Below are positions 1 to 6,922 of a stretch of DNA of 10,434 nucleotides, one piece after another. The position numbers were made by a program, and so were the translations under genes. This DNA is from Pseudobutyrivibrio sp. (GTDB lineage Bacteria > Bacillota > Clostridia > Lachnospirales > Lachnospiraceae), in contig JAFYYE010000448.1 in the NCBI GenBank assembly GCA_017557715.1, forward strand, positions 1 through 10,434, in the 5' to 3' direction. Each line of letters begins with the position of its first letter. The stretch's first letter is position 1. The notes beneath the pieces were generated by a model. The model was not told where the DNA came from. It saw only the letters and a list, made by a program, of their open reading frames with translations, and did no database searches.

Positions 1-896
1 CAGTTGGAGAGTCTTCAGACGAGTTATCAAGCATGGCAGATCAGATTGCAGCTACTACAGATTCTGTAGCAGAGGCAGTTCAGCAGATTGCCAGCGGTGC
101 AGCAGAGCAGGCTGAGGAGATTCAGTCAGCAGCTGAGAATACAAATCAGATCACAAATGCAGTTGATAGCGTTCAGGCATCAACAACAGATATGTCAAAT
201 CTTGCAAACAGAATGAAGTCAGCATCAGAGGCATCAAGCAACTCTCTTTCTACACTTCAATCTACAAGTGCAGAGATGACAACAAAGATTGAGGAGATTT
301 CTACAAAGATTTCTTCAACACAGAATGCAGTAGCAAATATTAATGAGCGTGTAGAGGGTATTTCAGGTATCGCAGCTCAGACAAACCTTCTTTCTCTTAA
401 CGCTTCAATTGAGGCAGCAAGAGCTGGTGAGGCTGGTAAGGGCTTCGCTGTAGTAGCAGAGGAGATTAGAAAGCTTGCAGATGATTCTGAAAACCTTGCT
501 TCAGAAATCAGAGTTTTAATGGATGAGCTTTTAGCTGAGGCTGAGCAGGCTGTTAATGCAGCAGCACAGGTTATGACTGGTAATGAGGAGCAGCAGAAGG
601 CTCTTGGTGAGACACTTGTAGCCGTAGAGGGAATGCTTCAGGATATCGAAGAGACAGTTACTAGCGTAACTAAGATTTCTGGAGAGGCTGATACATGTGT
701 ATCTTCAAACACAGTTGTAGCAAATGCAATGTCTTCACTTTCTGCTATTTCAGAGGAAAATGCAGCATCTACAGAGACAACAGGTGCATCTGTTGAGGAA
801 CTTTCAGCAACAGTTACTACACTTGCTGAGTCTGCATCACACCTTAAGAGTATTGCAGAGCAGTTAAATGAAGATATGAAGTTCTTCAAGAACTAA
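1..896 (+). CDS. Methyl-accepting chemotaxis protein, C-terminal signalling domain (5' end outside window)
   Basis: The reading frame is open from base 3, so the gene starts left of the window and the ATG at 33 is internal. What is visible is almost entirely a long heptad-patterned coiled coil rich in Ala, Glu, Gln, Ser and Thr, the cytoplasmic hairpin of chemoreceptors. Near the middle is the highly conserved hairpin tip, seen as GIAAQTNLLSLNASIEAARAG followed by GKGFAVVAEEIRKLA. In this family the tip binds CheA and CheW and controls the kinase that drives CheY phosphorylation. The flanking helices carry Glu/Gln pairs of the kind methylated by CheR and demethylated by CheB (for example AAEQAEEIQ and SEENAAS). 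The C-terminus ends in DMKFFKN with no CheR-tethering pentapeptide. The ligand-binding and membrane parts are not visible, so the stimulus is unknown. The next gene encodes a periplasmic-type sugar-binding lipoprotein, but a terminator separates the two. Confidence 0.95.
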   Translation, partial: VGESSDELSSMADQIAATTDSVAEAVQQIASGAAEQAEEIQSAAENTNQITNAVDSVQASTTDMSNLANRMKSASEASSNSLSTLQSTSAEMTTKIEEISTKISSTQNAVANINERVEGISGIAAQTNLLSLNASIEAARAGEAGKGFAVVAEEIRKLADDSENLASEIRVLMDELLAEAEQAVNAAAQVMTGNEEQQKALGETLVAVEGMLQDIEETVTSVTKISGEADTCVSSNTVVANAMSSLSAISEENAASTETTGASVEELSATVTTLAESASHLKSIAEQLNEDMKFFKN

Positions 897-930
897 TCTA
901 ATATAAATAGCATATTCTTGTAATTTTGAA

Positions 931-968
931 ACAGGGCTAGCACAAAAAAGTGCTAACCCTGTTTTTTT
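931..968 (+). terminator. Rho-independent terminator of the chemoreceptor gene
   Basis: Bases 931-942 (ACAGGGCTAGCA) pair with 951-962 (TGCTAACCCTGT), giving a 12-position stem with one C-A mismatch around an A-rich 8-base loop. Seven T follow (962-968). It lies 34 bases after the stop codon. It makes read-through into the sugar transport operon unlikely. Confidence 0.9.
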
Positions 969-1001
969 CGTATATACGATTTAGACAAAAATGTGAAGAA
1001 A

Positions 1002-1031
1002 GTGACAACCATTTTAAGAGGCTTATTTGAT
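1002..1031 (+). promoter_or_regulatory. Candidate promoter of the sugar ABC operon
   Basis: GTGACA at 1002-1007 resembles a -35 box. TTTGAT at 1026-1031 is a weak -10 box after an 18-base spacer. The site lies in the only non-coding stretch between the terminator at 931-968 and the binding-protein gene, so a promoter is expected here, but the -10 match is poor and the exact position is uncertain. Transcription would start near 1038, leaving a leader of about 70 bases. Confidence 0.3.
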
Positions 1032-1048
1032 AAAGTATTTTCAGAACG

Positions 1049-1067
1049 GAAAACCACTAAGGTTTTC
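1049..1067 (+). promoter_or_regulatory. Inverted repeat in the leader of the sugar ABC operon
   Basis: GAAAACC (1049-1055) and GGTTTTC (1061-1067) are perfect inverted 7-base arms around ACTAA. The dyad sits between the candidate promoter and the ribosome binding site GGGAGG (1091-1096). It could be a repressor operator or a small leader hairpin. It does not have the CG-centred shape of a typical LacI-family or CcpA (cre) site, and no T-tract follows, so it is not a terminator. Confidence 0.4.
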
Positions 1068-1107
1068 AAAATATCAAACCTAAAATGAAAGGGAGGTTTT
1101 TTAGGAA

Positions 1108-2223
1108 ATGAAAAAGAAATTATTAAGTGTACTTTTGACAGGTGCTATGGCAGCTTCAATGTTCGTAGGCTGTGGTACAAGCACAGAGACAACAGACACA
1201 GCTCCAGCAGCTGAAGGTGAGGCAACAGAGACAGCAGCTCCTGCAGAAGGTGCTAAGGTTGGTGTAGCAATGCCTACAAAGGATCTTCAGAGATGGAACC
1301 AGGATGGTGCTAACATGCAGAAGGAGCTTGAGGCAGCTGGATACGAAGTTGACCTTCAGTACGCTTCAAATGATGTTCAGACACAGGTTTCTCAGATTGA
1401 GAACATGATCAACTCTGGTTGCAACGTACTTGTTATCGCAGCTATCGAGGGTTCTTCACTTGGTGAGGCTATGGATATGGCAGCAGCTCAGAACATTCCA
1501 GTTATCGCTTATGACCGTCTTATCATGAACTCAGATGCAGTTTCTTACTATGCTACATTTGATAACTACAAAGTAGGTCAGGTTCAGGGTCAGTACATCA
1601 TTGATCAGCTTGATCTTGAGAACACATCAGAAACATTCACAATGGAAATCACAGCTGGTGATCCAGGTGATAACAACGCTGGTTTCTTCTACAACGGTGC
1701 TATGGACCTTCTTAAGCCATACATTGAAAAAGGAACAATCGAAGTTAAGTCTGGTCAGGTTGAGTTCGCAGACGTAGCTACACCAGCATGGGCTACAGAG
1801 ACAGCTCAGTCACGTATGGAGAATATCCTTTCTTCTAAGTTTGCTAACGATGACCTTAACATCTGCCTCTGCTCAAACGACTCTACAGCACTTGGTGTTG
1901 AGAACGCACTTGCAGCTAACTACAAGGGTGAGTATCCAATCATCACAGGTCAGGATTGTGATATCGAGAATACAAAGAACATGATCGCTGGAAAGCAGTC
2001 TATGTCAGTATTCAAGGATACACGTACACTTGCTTCACAGGTTGTTAAGATGGTAGGTCAGATCCTTAAGGGTGAGACAGTTGATGTTAACGATGAGAAG
2101 ACATATGACAACGGTACAGGCGTTATTCCTTCATTCCTTTGCGAGCCAGTATTCGCTGACAAGGACAACTACAAGGAGCTCCTTATCGACTCTGGATATT
2201 ACACAGAAGATCAGCTTCAGTAA
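1108..2223 (+). CDS. Monosaccharide ABC transporter substrate-binding lipoprotein, ChvE type
   Basis: This protein captures a monosaccharide outside the membrane and hands it to the permeases encoded downstream. Residues 1-21 form a lipoprotein signal peptide: Lys-rich start, hydrophobic stretch, and lipobox FVGC with the lipidated Cys at 22. An Ala/Glu/Thr-rich linker (about 23-49) would tether the protein to the membrane. The mature part has the periplasmic-binding-protein type I fold (Peripla_BP_4). It carries strong ChvE-like blocks: PTKDLQRWNQDG (56-67), IAYDRLIMNSDAVSYYATFD (133-152), ITAGDPGDNNA (181-191) and TYDNGTGVIPS (332-342) near the C-terminus. ChvE-family proteins bind aldoses such as glucose, galactose, xylose or arabinose; the exact ligand here cannot be read. 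At 371 residues the length is normal. The start is supported by GGGAGG at 1091-1096, 11 bases upstream. It is the first gene of a four-gene operon. Confidence 0.93.
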   Translation: MKKKLLSVLLTGAMAASMFVGCGTSTETTDTAPAAEGEATETAAPAEGAKVGVAMPTKDLQRWNQDGANMQKELEAAGYEVDLQYASNDVQTQVSQIENMINSGCNVLVIAAIEGSSLGEAMDMAAAQNIPVIAYDRLIMNSDAVSYYATFDNYKVGQVQGQYIIDQLDLENTSETFTMEITAGDPGDNNAGFFYNGAMDLLKPYIEKGTIEVKSGQVEFADVATPAWATETAQSRMENILSSKFANDDLNICLCSNDSTALGVENALAANYKGEYPIITGQDCDIENTKNMIAGKQSMSVFKDTRTLASQVVKMVGQILKGETVDVNDEKTYDNGTGVIPSFLCEPVFADKDNYKELLIDSGYYTEDQLQ

Positions 2224-2231
2224 AAGCATTT

Positions 2232-2260
2232 GTTTTTCAGCTGGAACCAGCTGAAACAAC
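2232..2260 (+). promoter_or_regulatory. Intergenic stem-loop 1 after the binding-protein gene
   Basis: TTTCAGCTGG (2235-2244) pairs perfectly with CCAGCTGAAA (2247-2256), and the stem can lengthen by three pairs (GTT/AAC) with one bulged C. No T-tract follows, so it is unlikely to terminate transcription. In binding-protein operons, hairpins at this place commonly protect the upstream mRNA from 3' exonucleases, giving more binding protein than permease. That role is inferred here from position. Confidence 0.6.
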
Positions 2261-2272
2261 AATTAAATTTAT

Positions 2273-2298
2273 AGGGCGAGCCTAGCTCGCCCTTATTT
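2273..2298 (+). terminator. Intergenic stem-loop 2, probable leaky terminator
   Basis: AGGGCGAGC (2273-2281) and GCTCGCCCT (2285-2293) form a GC-rich 9-bp stem with a 3-base loop, followed only by the broken T-run TTATTT. The stem is strong and the tail weak, as expected for partial termination between the binding-protein gene and the ATPase gene. The genes downstream have no convincing promoter of their own, so complete termination is improbable. Confidence 0.6.
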
Positions 2299-2319
2299 AA
2301 AGGTTAAAGAGAGAATATT

Positions 2320-2347
2320 TTGAAGAGAATAAACATTTAGTTATTCT
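2320..2347 (+). promoter_or_regulatory. Possible secondary promoter or dyad before the ATPase gene
   Basis: TTGAAG (2320-2325) and TATTCT (2342-2347) could be -35 and -10 boxes with a 16-base spacer; each matches the consensus at four of six positions. The same stretch holds inverted arms AGAATAA (2326-2332) and TTATTCT (2341-2347). It may be an internal promoter or only an AT-rich coincidence. Confidence 0.22.
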
Positions 2348-2376
2348 GTTAGTTTTAAAAAAGGGAGGAAACACAA

Positions 2377-3903
2377 GTGGGAAAAACAATACTTGAGATG
2401 GTAAACATCACCAAAGAGTTCCCAGGAGTAAAGGCCCTTGATAACGTTAATCTTAAGGTAGAGGAAGGCGAAATTCACGCTCTTGTTGGTGAGAATGGTG
2501 CTGGAAAATCTACACTTATGAACGTATTAAGTGGTATTTATCCATTTGGTTCTTACACAGGCGATATCGTCTACAATGGGGAAGTATGTAAGTTCCAGAA
2601 AATTAAGGACTCAGAGGAAAAGGGAATCGTAATTATCCATCAGGAATTAGCCCTTATTCCTTACATGTCAATTGGTGAGAACATGTTCCTTGGAAATGAG
2701 CAGGGAAAGAAAGCAGCTATTGATTGGGACAAGACTTATGCAGAGGCTGATAAGTATCTGAAGATGGTAGGTCTTTCAGAAAGCAGCCGTATACTTATAA
2801 AAGACATCGGTGTTGGTAAGCAGCAGCTTGTTGAAATTGCAAAAGCTCTTGCTAAGCACGCCAAGTTACTTATTCTTGATGAGCCTACATCATCTCTTAA
2901 CGAGACAGATTCAAGGGCACTTCTTGATTTACTTCTTGAATTCAAAAAGCAGGGAATGACATCAATCATCATTTCCCACAAGCTTAACGAAGTTTCTTAT
3001 GTAGCAGATAAAATCACTGTTATTCGTGATGGTTCTACAATTGAAACACTTGATAAGGAGAAGGATGATATCTCTGAAGACAGAATCATCAAGGGTATGG
3101 TTGGTCGTGAAATGACAGACCGTTTCCCTAAGCGTCATGATGTTAAGATTGGCGACGTTGCCATGGAAGTTAAGGACTGGACAGTTTATCATCCACAGTT
3201 CGCAGAGCGTAAGGTAGTAGACGGCGTATCAATGAACGTTCGCAAGGGCGAGGTAGTTGGTATTGCAGGACTTATGGGTGCTGGCCGTACAGAGCTTGCT
3301 ATGAGTATTTTTGGTAAGGCTTATGGAACAAATATCTCTGGTCAGCTCTTCTTAAATGGAGAAGAAGTTCACCTTAAGAATATTAAGGACGCTATCAAGC
3401 ACAAAATAGCTTATGTTACTGAGGATAGAAAGGGTAACGGACTTGTTCTTACAAATCCTATCAAGATTAATACAACTCTTTCAAATCTTTCAGAGATTTG
3501 CTCTAAGCGAGTAATCGATCAGGATAAGGAATATCAGGTTGCTGAGGATTACAGAGATAAGCTTAAGACAAAGTGTCCTACAGTAGAGCAGAATGTTGGT
3601 AACCTTTCAGGTGGTAACCAGCAGAAGGTTCTTCTTGCTAAGTGGATGTTTGCAAATCCAGATGTACTTATTCTTGACGAGCCAACAAGAGGTATCGACG
3701 TTGGTGCTAAGTACGAGATTTATTGCATCATCAATGACCTTGTAGCAGCTGGAAAATCAGTAATCATGATTTCTTCAGAGCTTCCAGAGGTTCTTGGTAT
3801 GTCAGATAGAATTTATGTTATGAATGAAGGCAAGATGGTTGGAGAAATGCTTGGTTCTGAAGCTTCTCAGGAAAGCATTATGTCTTGCATCTTAAAGAAT
3901 TAG
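2377..3903 (+). CDS. Sugar ABC transporter ATP-binding protein, RbsA/MglA/GguA (MmsA) type
   Basis: This is the cytoplasmic energy-coupling subunit of the monosaccharide importer. It carries two fused nucleotide-binding domains, as is usual for CUT2 transporters, and 508 residues is the normal length. Domain 1 has Walker A GENGAGKST (38-46), Q-loop Gln89, Walker B LLILDEP (164-170) and switch His201, but a degenerate signature (IGVGKQQLVEIAKAL). Domain 2 is the mirror image: a degenerate Walker A GLMGAGRTE (298-306) with Arg for Lys, an intact signature LSGGNQQKV (410-418), Walker B VLILDEP (430-436), and SSELPE (466-471) where the switch His would be. This asymmetry is typical of the RbsA family, so one composite site is expected to hydrolyse ATP. 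The start is a GTG; GGGAGG at 2363-2368 lies 8 bases upstream, which favours it over the ATG at 2398. The stop lies 13 bases before the first permease gene. Confidence 0.95.
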   Translation: MGKTILEMVNITKEFPGVKALDNVNLKVEEGEIHALVGENGAGKSTLMNVLSGIYPFGSYTGDIVYNGEVCKFQKIKDSEEKGIVIIHQELALIPYMSIGENMFLGNEQGKKAAIDWDKTYAEADKYLKMVGLSESSRILIKDIGVGKQQLVEIAKALAKHAKLLILDEPTSSLNETDSRALLDLLLEFKKQGMTSIIISHKLNEVSYVADKITVIRDGSTIETLDKEKDDISEDRIIKGMVGREMTDRFPKRHDVKIGDVAMEVKDWTVYHPQFAERKVVDGVSMNVRKGEVVGIAGLMGAGRTELAMSIFGKAYGTNISGQLFLNGEEVHLKNIKDAIKHKIAYVTEDRKGNGLVLTNPIKINTTLSNLSEICSKRVIDQDKEYQVAEDYRDKLKTKCPTVEQNVGNLSGGNQQKVLLAKWMFANPDVLILDEPTRGIDVGAKYEIYCIINDLVAAGKSVIMISSELPEVLGMSDRIYVMNEGKMVGEMLGSEASQESIMSCILKN

Positions 3904-3916
3904 AAGGGAGAAGAAC

Positions 3917-5086
3917 ATGGTTTCAAATAATATTGGAAATGTATTAAAAAAGTACACCATGGTAATCGCCCTGGTGATCATTATTGGAATATTCTACGTG
4001 GGAACAGATGGAACAATCCTTCTTTCTCAGAACGTAAACAACCTTCTTTCTCAGAACGCTTATGTATTCGTTCTTGGAACAGGTATGTTACTTTGTATTT
4101 TGACCGGTGGTAACATCGATCTTTCCGTTGGTTCAGTAGTTTGCTTCGTTGGTGGTATCGGAGCAATGCTCATGGACAAAAAGGTAAATGTTTGGGTTGC
4201 AGTTATTGTAATGCTTCTTGTTGGTTTGCTTGTAGGCGCATGGCAGGCCTTCTGGGTAGCTTATATAAATGTTCCTCCATTCATCGCGACACTTGCTGGT
4301 ATGTATGCCTTCCGTGGACTTTCAAATGTAGTTCTTAACGGATATGCGGTAGCTATTTCAAACACAACATTCCTTAATGTTTTTGGTGGTGGCGCAGATT
4401 GCTATATTCCAGATTTCTTCCATGGTGAAAATCTTAATATTACATGTATCTTGGCAGGCATTATTGCCGTTGCAGTATTTGTAATCCTTTCACTTAGAAA
4501 GAGAATTTCAGCTTCACGTAAGGGCTATGAGACAACAAGCGCAGCTGGTTTCTATGCAAAGCTTGTAATTATCTCAGCAGTTATTTTATATCTTTCATAT
4601 AAGCTTGCAGGTTATAAGGGAATTCCTTCAGCACTTCTTTGGATTATCCTTATTGTACTTGTTTACAATTACATCACAACAAAGACTACAATCGGTCGTT
4701 ACTTATATGCAGTAGGTGGTAACGAGAAGGCTACACAGCTTTCTGGTATCAATACAAAGAAGGTTTACTTCTTCGCATATACAAATATGGGATTACTTGC
4801 AGCATTTGCTGGTATCCTTACAGTAGCTCGTGCAGCATCAGCTCAGCCTACATACGGTCAGTTCTACGAGATGGATGCAATCGGAGCTTGCTTCATCGGT
4901 GGTGCTTCTGCATACGGCGGAACTGGTTCCGTATTCGGAGCAATTGTCGGTGCTCTTTTAATGGGTGTCATCAACCAGGGTATGTTAATCATGGGCGTTG
5001 ATGCCAACTATCAGAAGGTTGTAAAAGGCCTTGTACTTCTCGCAGCGGTCATCTTTGACGTTATGTCTAAGAGAGAGAAGAAGTAA
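3917..5086 (+). CDS. Sugar ABC transporter permease 1, GguB/MmsB type
   Basis: This is an integral membrane subunit of the branched BPD_transp_2 family that forms the sugar pathway. It has many hydrophobic segments, roughly 12-30, 47-66, 70-86, 92-115, 175-193, 212-230, 234-252, 285-305, 322-357 and 368-384. Family blocks include TGGNIDLSVGS (63-73), YINVPPFIATLAG (116-128) and the cytoplasmic GRYLYAVGGNEKATQLSG (260-277), which in such permeases contacts the ATPase. Its 389 residues match the GguB/MmsB subgroup, which is longer than RbsC because of an extra segment near 190-235. An AGGGAG box at 3905-3910 precedes the ATG by 6 bases. It is homologous along its full length to the next gene. 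A 17-base perfect direct repeat (4018-4034 and 4042-4058) encodes LLSQN twice, eight residues apart. Confidence 0.93.
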   Translation: MVSNNIGNVLKKYTMVIALVIIIGIFYVGTDGTILLSQNVNNLLSQNAYVFVLGTGMLLCILTGGNIDLSVGSVVCFVGGIGAMLMDKKVNVWVAVIVMLLVGLLVGAWQAFWVAYINVPPFIATLAGMYAFRGLSNVVLNGYAVAISNTTFLNVFGGGADCYIPDFFHGENLNITCILAGIIAVAVFVILSLRKRISASRKGYETTSAAGFYAKLVIISAVILYLSYKLAGYKGIPSALLWIILIVLVYNYITTKTTIGRYLYAVGGNEKATQLSGINTKKVYFFAYTNMGLLAAFAGILTVARAASAQPTYGQFYEMDAIGACFIGGASAYGGTGSVFGAIVGALLMGVINQGMLIMGVDANYQKVVKGLVLLAAVIFDVMSKREKK

Positions 5087-5103
5087 GAAGGGAGGAGCGA
5101 AAG

Positions 5104-6285
5104 GTGAAAGACAAAATTTTAAAGATAGTAAAAGAAAACACAATGCTCATTGTACTGGTTCTCGTTGTTCTCTTCTTTAATGCTACAACACACGGCACAA
5201 TGTTAATGCCTAGCCAGTTCAATGCACTTATTACACAGAATGCATATGTTTACGTTCTTGCAACTGGTATGCTTATGTGTATGTTAACAGGTGGTAATAT
5301 CGATCTTTCCTGTGGTTCATTTGTTTGTTTAGTAGGTGTTATCGGAGCAAAAGTTATGGTAAATGCTGGGGCTTCAACACCTGTTGGAATTTTAGTAATG
5401 CTTCTTGTTGGTGTTATTTATGGTGCTATTCTTGGATACGTAATTGCGTACATCAATATTCCACCATGGATTGCAACACTTGCAGGTTTCCTTGCACTTC
5501 GTGGATGGGGCGTTGCACTTCTTGATGGTAATTCAAACATCAGCCCACTTCCAGCTGATTTCTGTGGACTTTTCTCAGGAAAGATGAATGATCTTTTCGG
5601 TGGTCCAAGAATCGGTGGCGTTCAGTACAATATGACAAGTATTGTAATTGCACTTGTTGCATCAGTTATTGTTGTATTCCTTCTCTTCAGAGAGCGTGCA
5701 ACAAAGCTTAAGAAGGGTTATGAAGCTGACAGCCTTGCAAAGGTTATCGTTAAGTCGGTTCTTATCTGCTTCGTAATCATGCTCTTCGGATACAAGTTCG
5801 CACTTGCTGGTGGTGTCCCATTCTCACTTATCTGGGTAGCGGTAATTGTACTTATTTATAACTTTATTACTTCTAAGACAGATATCGGACGTTACTTCTA
5901 CACAATCGGTGGTAACGCTGAAGCAACAAGACTTTCTGGTATCGATACAAAGCGTATCATGTTTATCGCATACCTCAACATGGCTGTACTTACAGTTGTA
6001 TCTGCATTCCTTACAATGGCTCGTTTCCAGGCTGCAAACTCTACAGCTGGTACAAACTACGAGATGGATGCAATTTCAGCTTGCGTAGTTGGTGGCGTAT
6101 CTGCATACGGTGGTAGCGGTACAGTATTTGGAATGATTGTAGGTGCTACACTTATCGGTGTTATCAACCTTGGTATGTCCCTTATGGGTATCGATGCTAA
6201 CTGGCAGAAGGTTGTTAAGGGTGTCGTTCTTCTCGGCGCCGTAGTATTCGAAATCCTCAATAATAAGAAAACAGCTACAAAGTAG
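5104..6285 (+). CDS. Sugar ABC transporter permease 2, GguB/MmsB type
   Basis: This is a second full-length permease and a paralogue of the gene just upstream. It shares QNAYV, TGGNIDLS.GS (63-72), AYIN.PP.IATLAG (115-128), the ATPase-contact block GRYFYTIGGNAEATRLSG (262-279), MDAI.AC (321-327) and the end block GIDANWQKVVKG (362-373). The loop around residues 140-175 differs strongly from permease 1 (PLPADFCGLFSGKMNDLFGG against a shorter VFGGGADCYIPDFFHG), so the outward-facing loops have diverged. Since one ATPase with two fused nucleotide-binding domains serves both, a permease 1/permease 2 heterodimer is the likely assembly; homodimers of each remain possible. The start is a GTG with GGGAGG (5090-5095) 8 bases upstream, and the gap from the previous stop is 17 bases. 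A strong terminator follows. Confidence 0.92.
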   Translation: MKDKILKIVKENTMLIVLVLVVLFFNATTHGTMLMPSQFNALITQNAYVYVLATGMLMCMLTGGNIDLSCGSFVCLVGVIGAKVMVNAGASTPVGILVMLLVGVIYGAILGYVIAYINIPPWIATLAGFLALRGWGVALLDGNSNISPLPADFCGLFSGKMNDLFGGPRIGGVQYNMTSIVIALVASVIVVFLLFRERATKLKKGYEADSLAKVIVKSVLICFVIMLFGYKFALAGGVPFSLIWVAVIVLIYNFITSKTDIGRYFYTIGGNAEATRLSGIDTKRIMFIAYLNMAVLTVVSAFLTMARFQAANSTAGTNYEMDAISACVVGGVSAYGGSGTVFGMIVGATLIGVINLGMSLMGIDANWQKVVKGVVLLGAVVFEILNNKKTATK

Positions 6286-6310
6286 TCTATTTTCTTCATT
6301 ATATTCTCTT

Positions 6311-6341
6311 AGCTCAGCCTTATTAGAGGCTGAGCTTTTTT
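6311..6341 (+). terminator. Rho-independent terminator of the sugar ABC operon
   Basis: AGCTCAGCCT (6311-6320) pairs perfectly with AGGCTGAGCT (6327-6336) around a 6-base loop, followed by a run of T (6336-6341). It is the end of the four-gene operon. Confidence 0.93.
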
Positions 6342-6371
6342 GGGAAAGTAAGGGCATTGGGTTATAAATGT

Positions 6372-6408
6372 AAAGTGGAAGGGTTATTTGACCCTTCCAC
6401 TTTCTTTT
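6372..6408 (-). terminator. Terminator of msrA, overlapping its 3' coding end, possibly bidirectional
   Basis: AAAGTGGAAGGGT (6372-6384) and ACCCTTCCACTTT (6391-6403) form a perfect 13-bp stem with a 6-base loop. Read on the minus strand, one arm is the coding sequence for the last residues of MsrA and the loop spans most of the stop codon. The tail after the stem on that strand is only moderately T-rich (the stem ends in TTT, then ACATTT). On the plus strand the stem is followed by TTTCTTTT, so it may back up the operon terminator at 6311-6341. Confidence 0.7.
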
Positions 6409-6866
6409 AACTCTTTTTCAAATGCATCAGGATTTTTCAAATAATAATCCTGATGTTCTTCCTCTGCCTCATAGAATGATTTGAAAGGCTCGAGGGCAAT
6501 CTGTGCTTTTTTACCTTCTGCGGCTTCAAGCTCAGCAATTTTATTTTGTGCTATCTTTAGCTCTTCCTCATTCTGATAATAGATAGCTAAAGTGTAAGAG
6601 AAGCCCTTATCGATAAATTGGCCTTCACCATCAAAAGGATCAACATTTGCAAGATAGATATCAAGAAGCTTGTCGTAAGAAACGTTGCTAGAATCATACT
6701 CTAACGCAATAGTTTCACGATGGCCTGTCTTTTGAGCCTTTACATCTTCGTAGGTAGGATTGATTTCATCGCCACCTGAATATCCACAAACAACCTTGTC
6801 AACACCGTAAATCTTATAGATTGGTGTGACGCACCAAAAACAACCGCCTGCAAAATAAGCTTTCAT
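6384..6866 (-). CDS. msrA: Peptide methionine (S)-S-oxide reductase MsrA
   Basis: MsrA reduces the S epimer of methionine sulfoxide, in proteins or free, back to methionine, using thioredoxin; it acts in the cytoplasm. The diagnostic GGCFWC motif is at residues 7-12, with catalytic Cys9. Other family blocks are GYSGG (28-32), NPTYEDV (37-43), TGHRETIALEYD, and the C-terminal EEEHQDYYLKNP. The protein is 160 residues, a short single-domain form without an MsrB fusion. Besides Cys9 only Cys12 and Cys27 are present. The C-terminal resolving cysteines of E. coli MsrA are absent, so Cys12 is the likely resolving residue. AGGAGA (complement of 6876-6881) lies 9 bases before the ATG. It is 56 bases downstream of the AI-2E-type gene on the same strand and may share its transcript. 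Confidence 0.94.
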   Translation of the reverse strand: MKAYFAGGCFWCVTPIYKIYGVDKVVCGYSGGDEINPTYEDVKAQKTGHRETIALEYDSSNVSYDKLLDIYLANVDPFDGEGQFIDKGFSYTLAIYYQNEEELKIAQNKIAELEAAEGKKAQIALEPFKSFYEAEEEHQDYYLKNPDAFEKELKESGRVK

Positions 6867-6922
6867 AATATTATTTCTCCTAAATCTAAATAATTGGATT
6901 CATCATAGCATTAATGCAGCGG

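Noticed and set aside
638..889. Minus-strand open frame within the chemoreceptor gene
   Set aside because: It lies wholly within a well-supported gene, with no ribosome binding site or family features; it is a codon-composition shadow. The same applies to other frames inside the transporter, isomerase and nth genes.
1041..1070. CcpA-type catabolite (cre) site in the sugar operon leader
   Set aside because: The dyad lacks the central CG and the overall cre pattern.
6076..6357. Minus-strand open frames across the end of permease 2 and the terminator
   Set aside because: They run through a strong plus-strand terminator and the permease coding sequence, and their translations show no domain.
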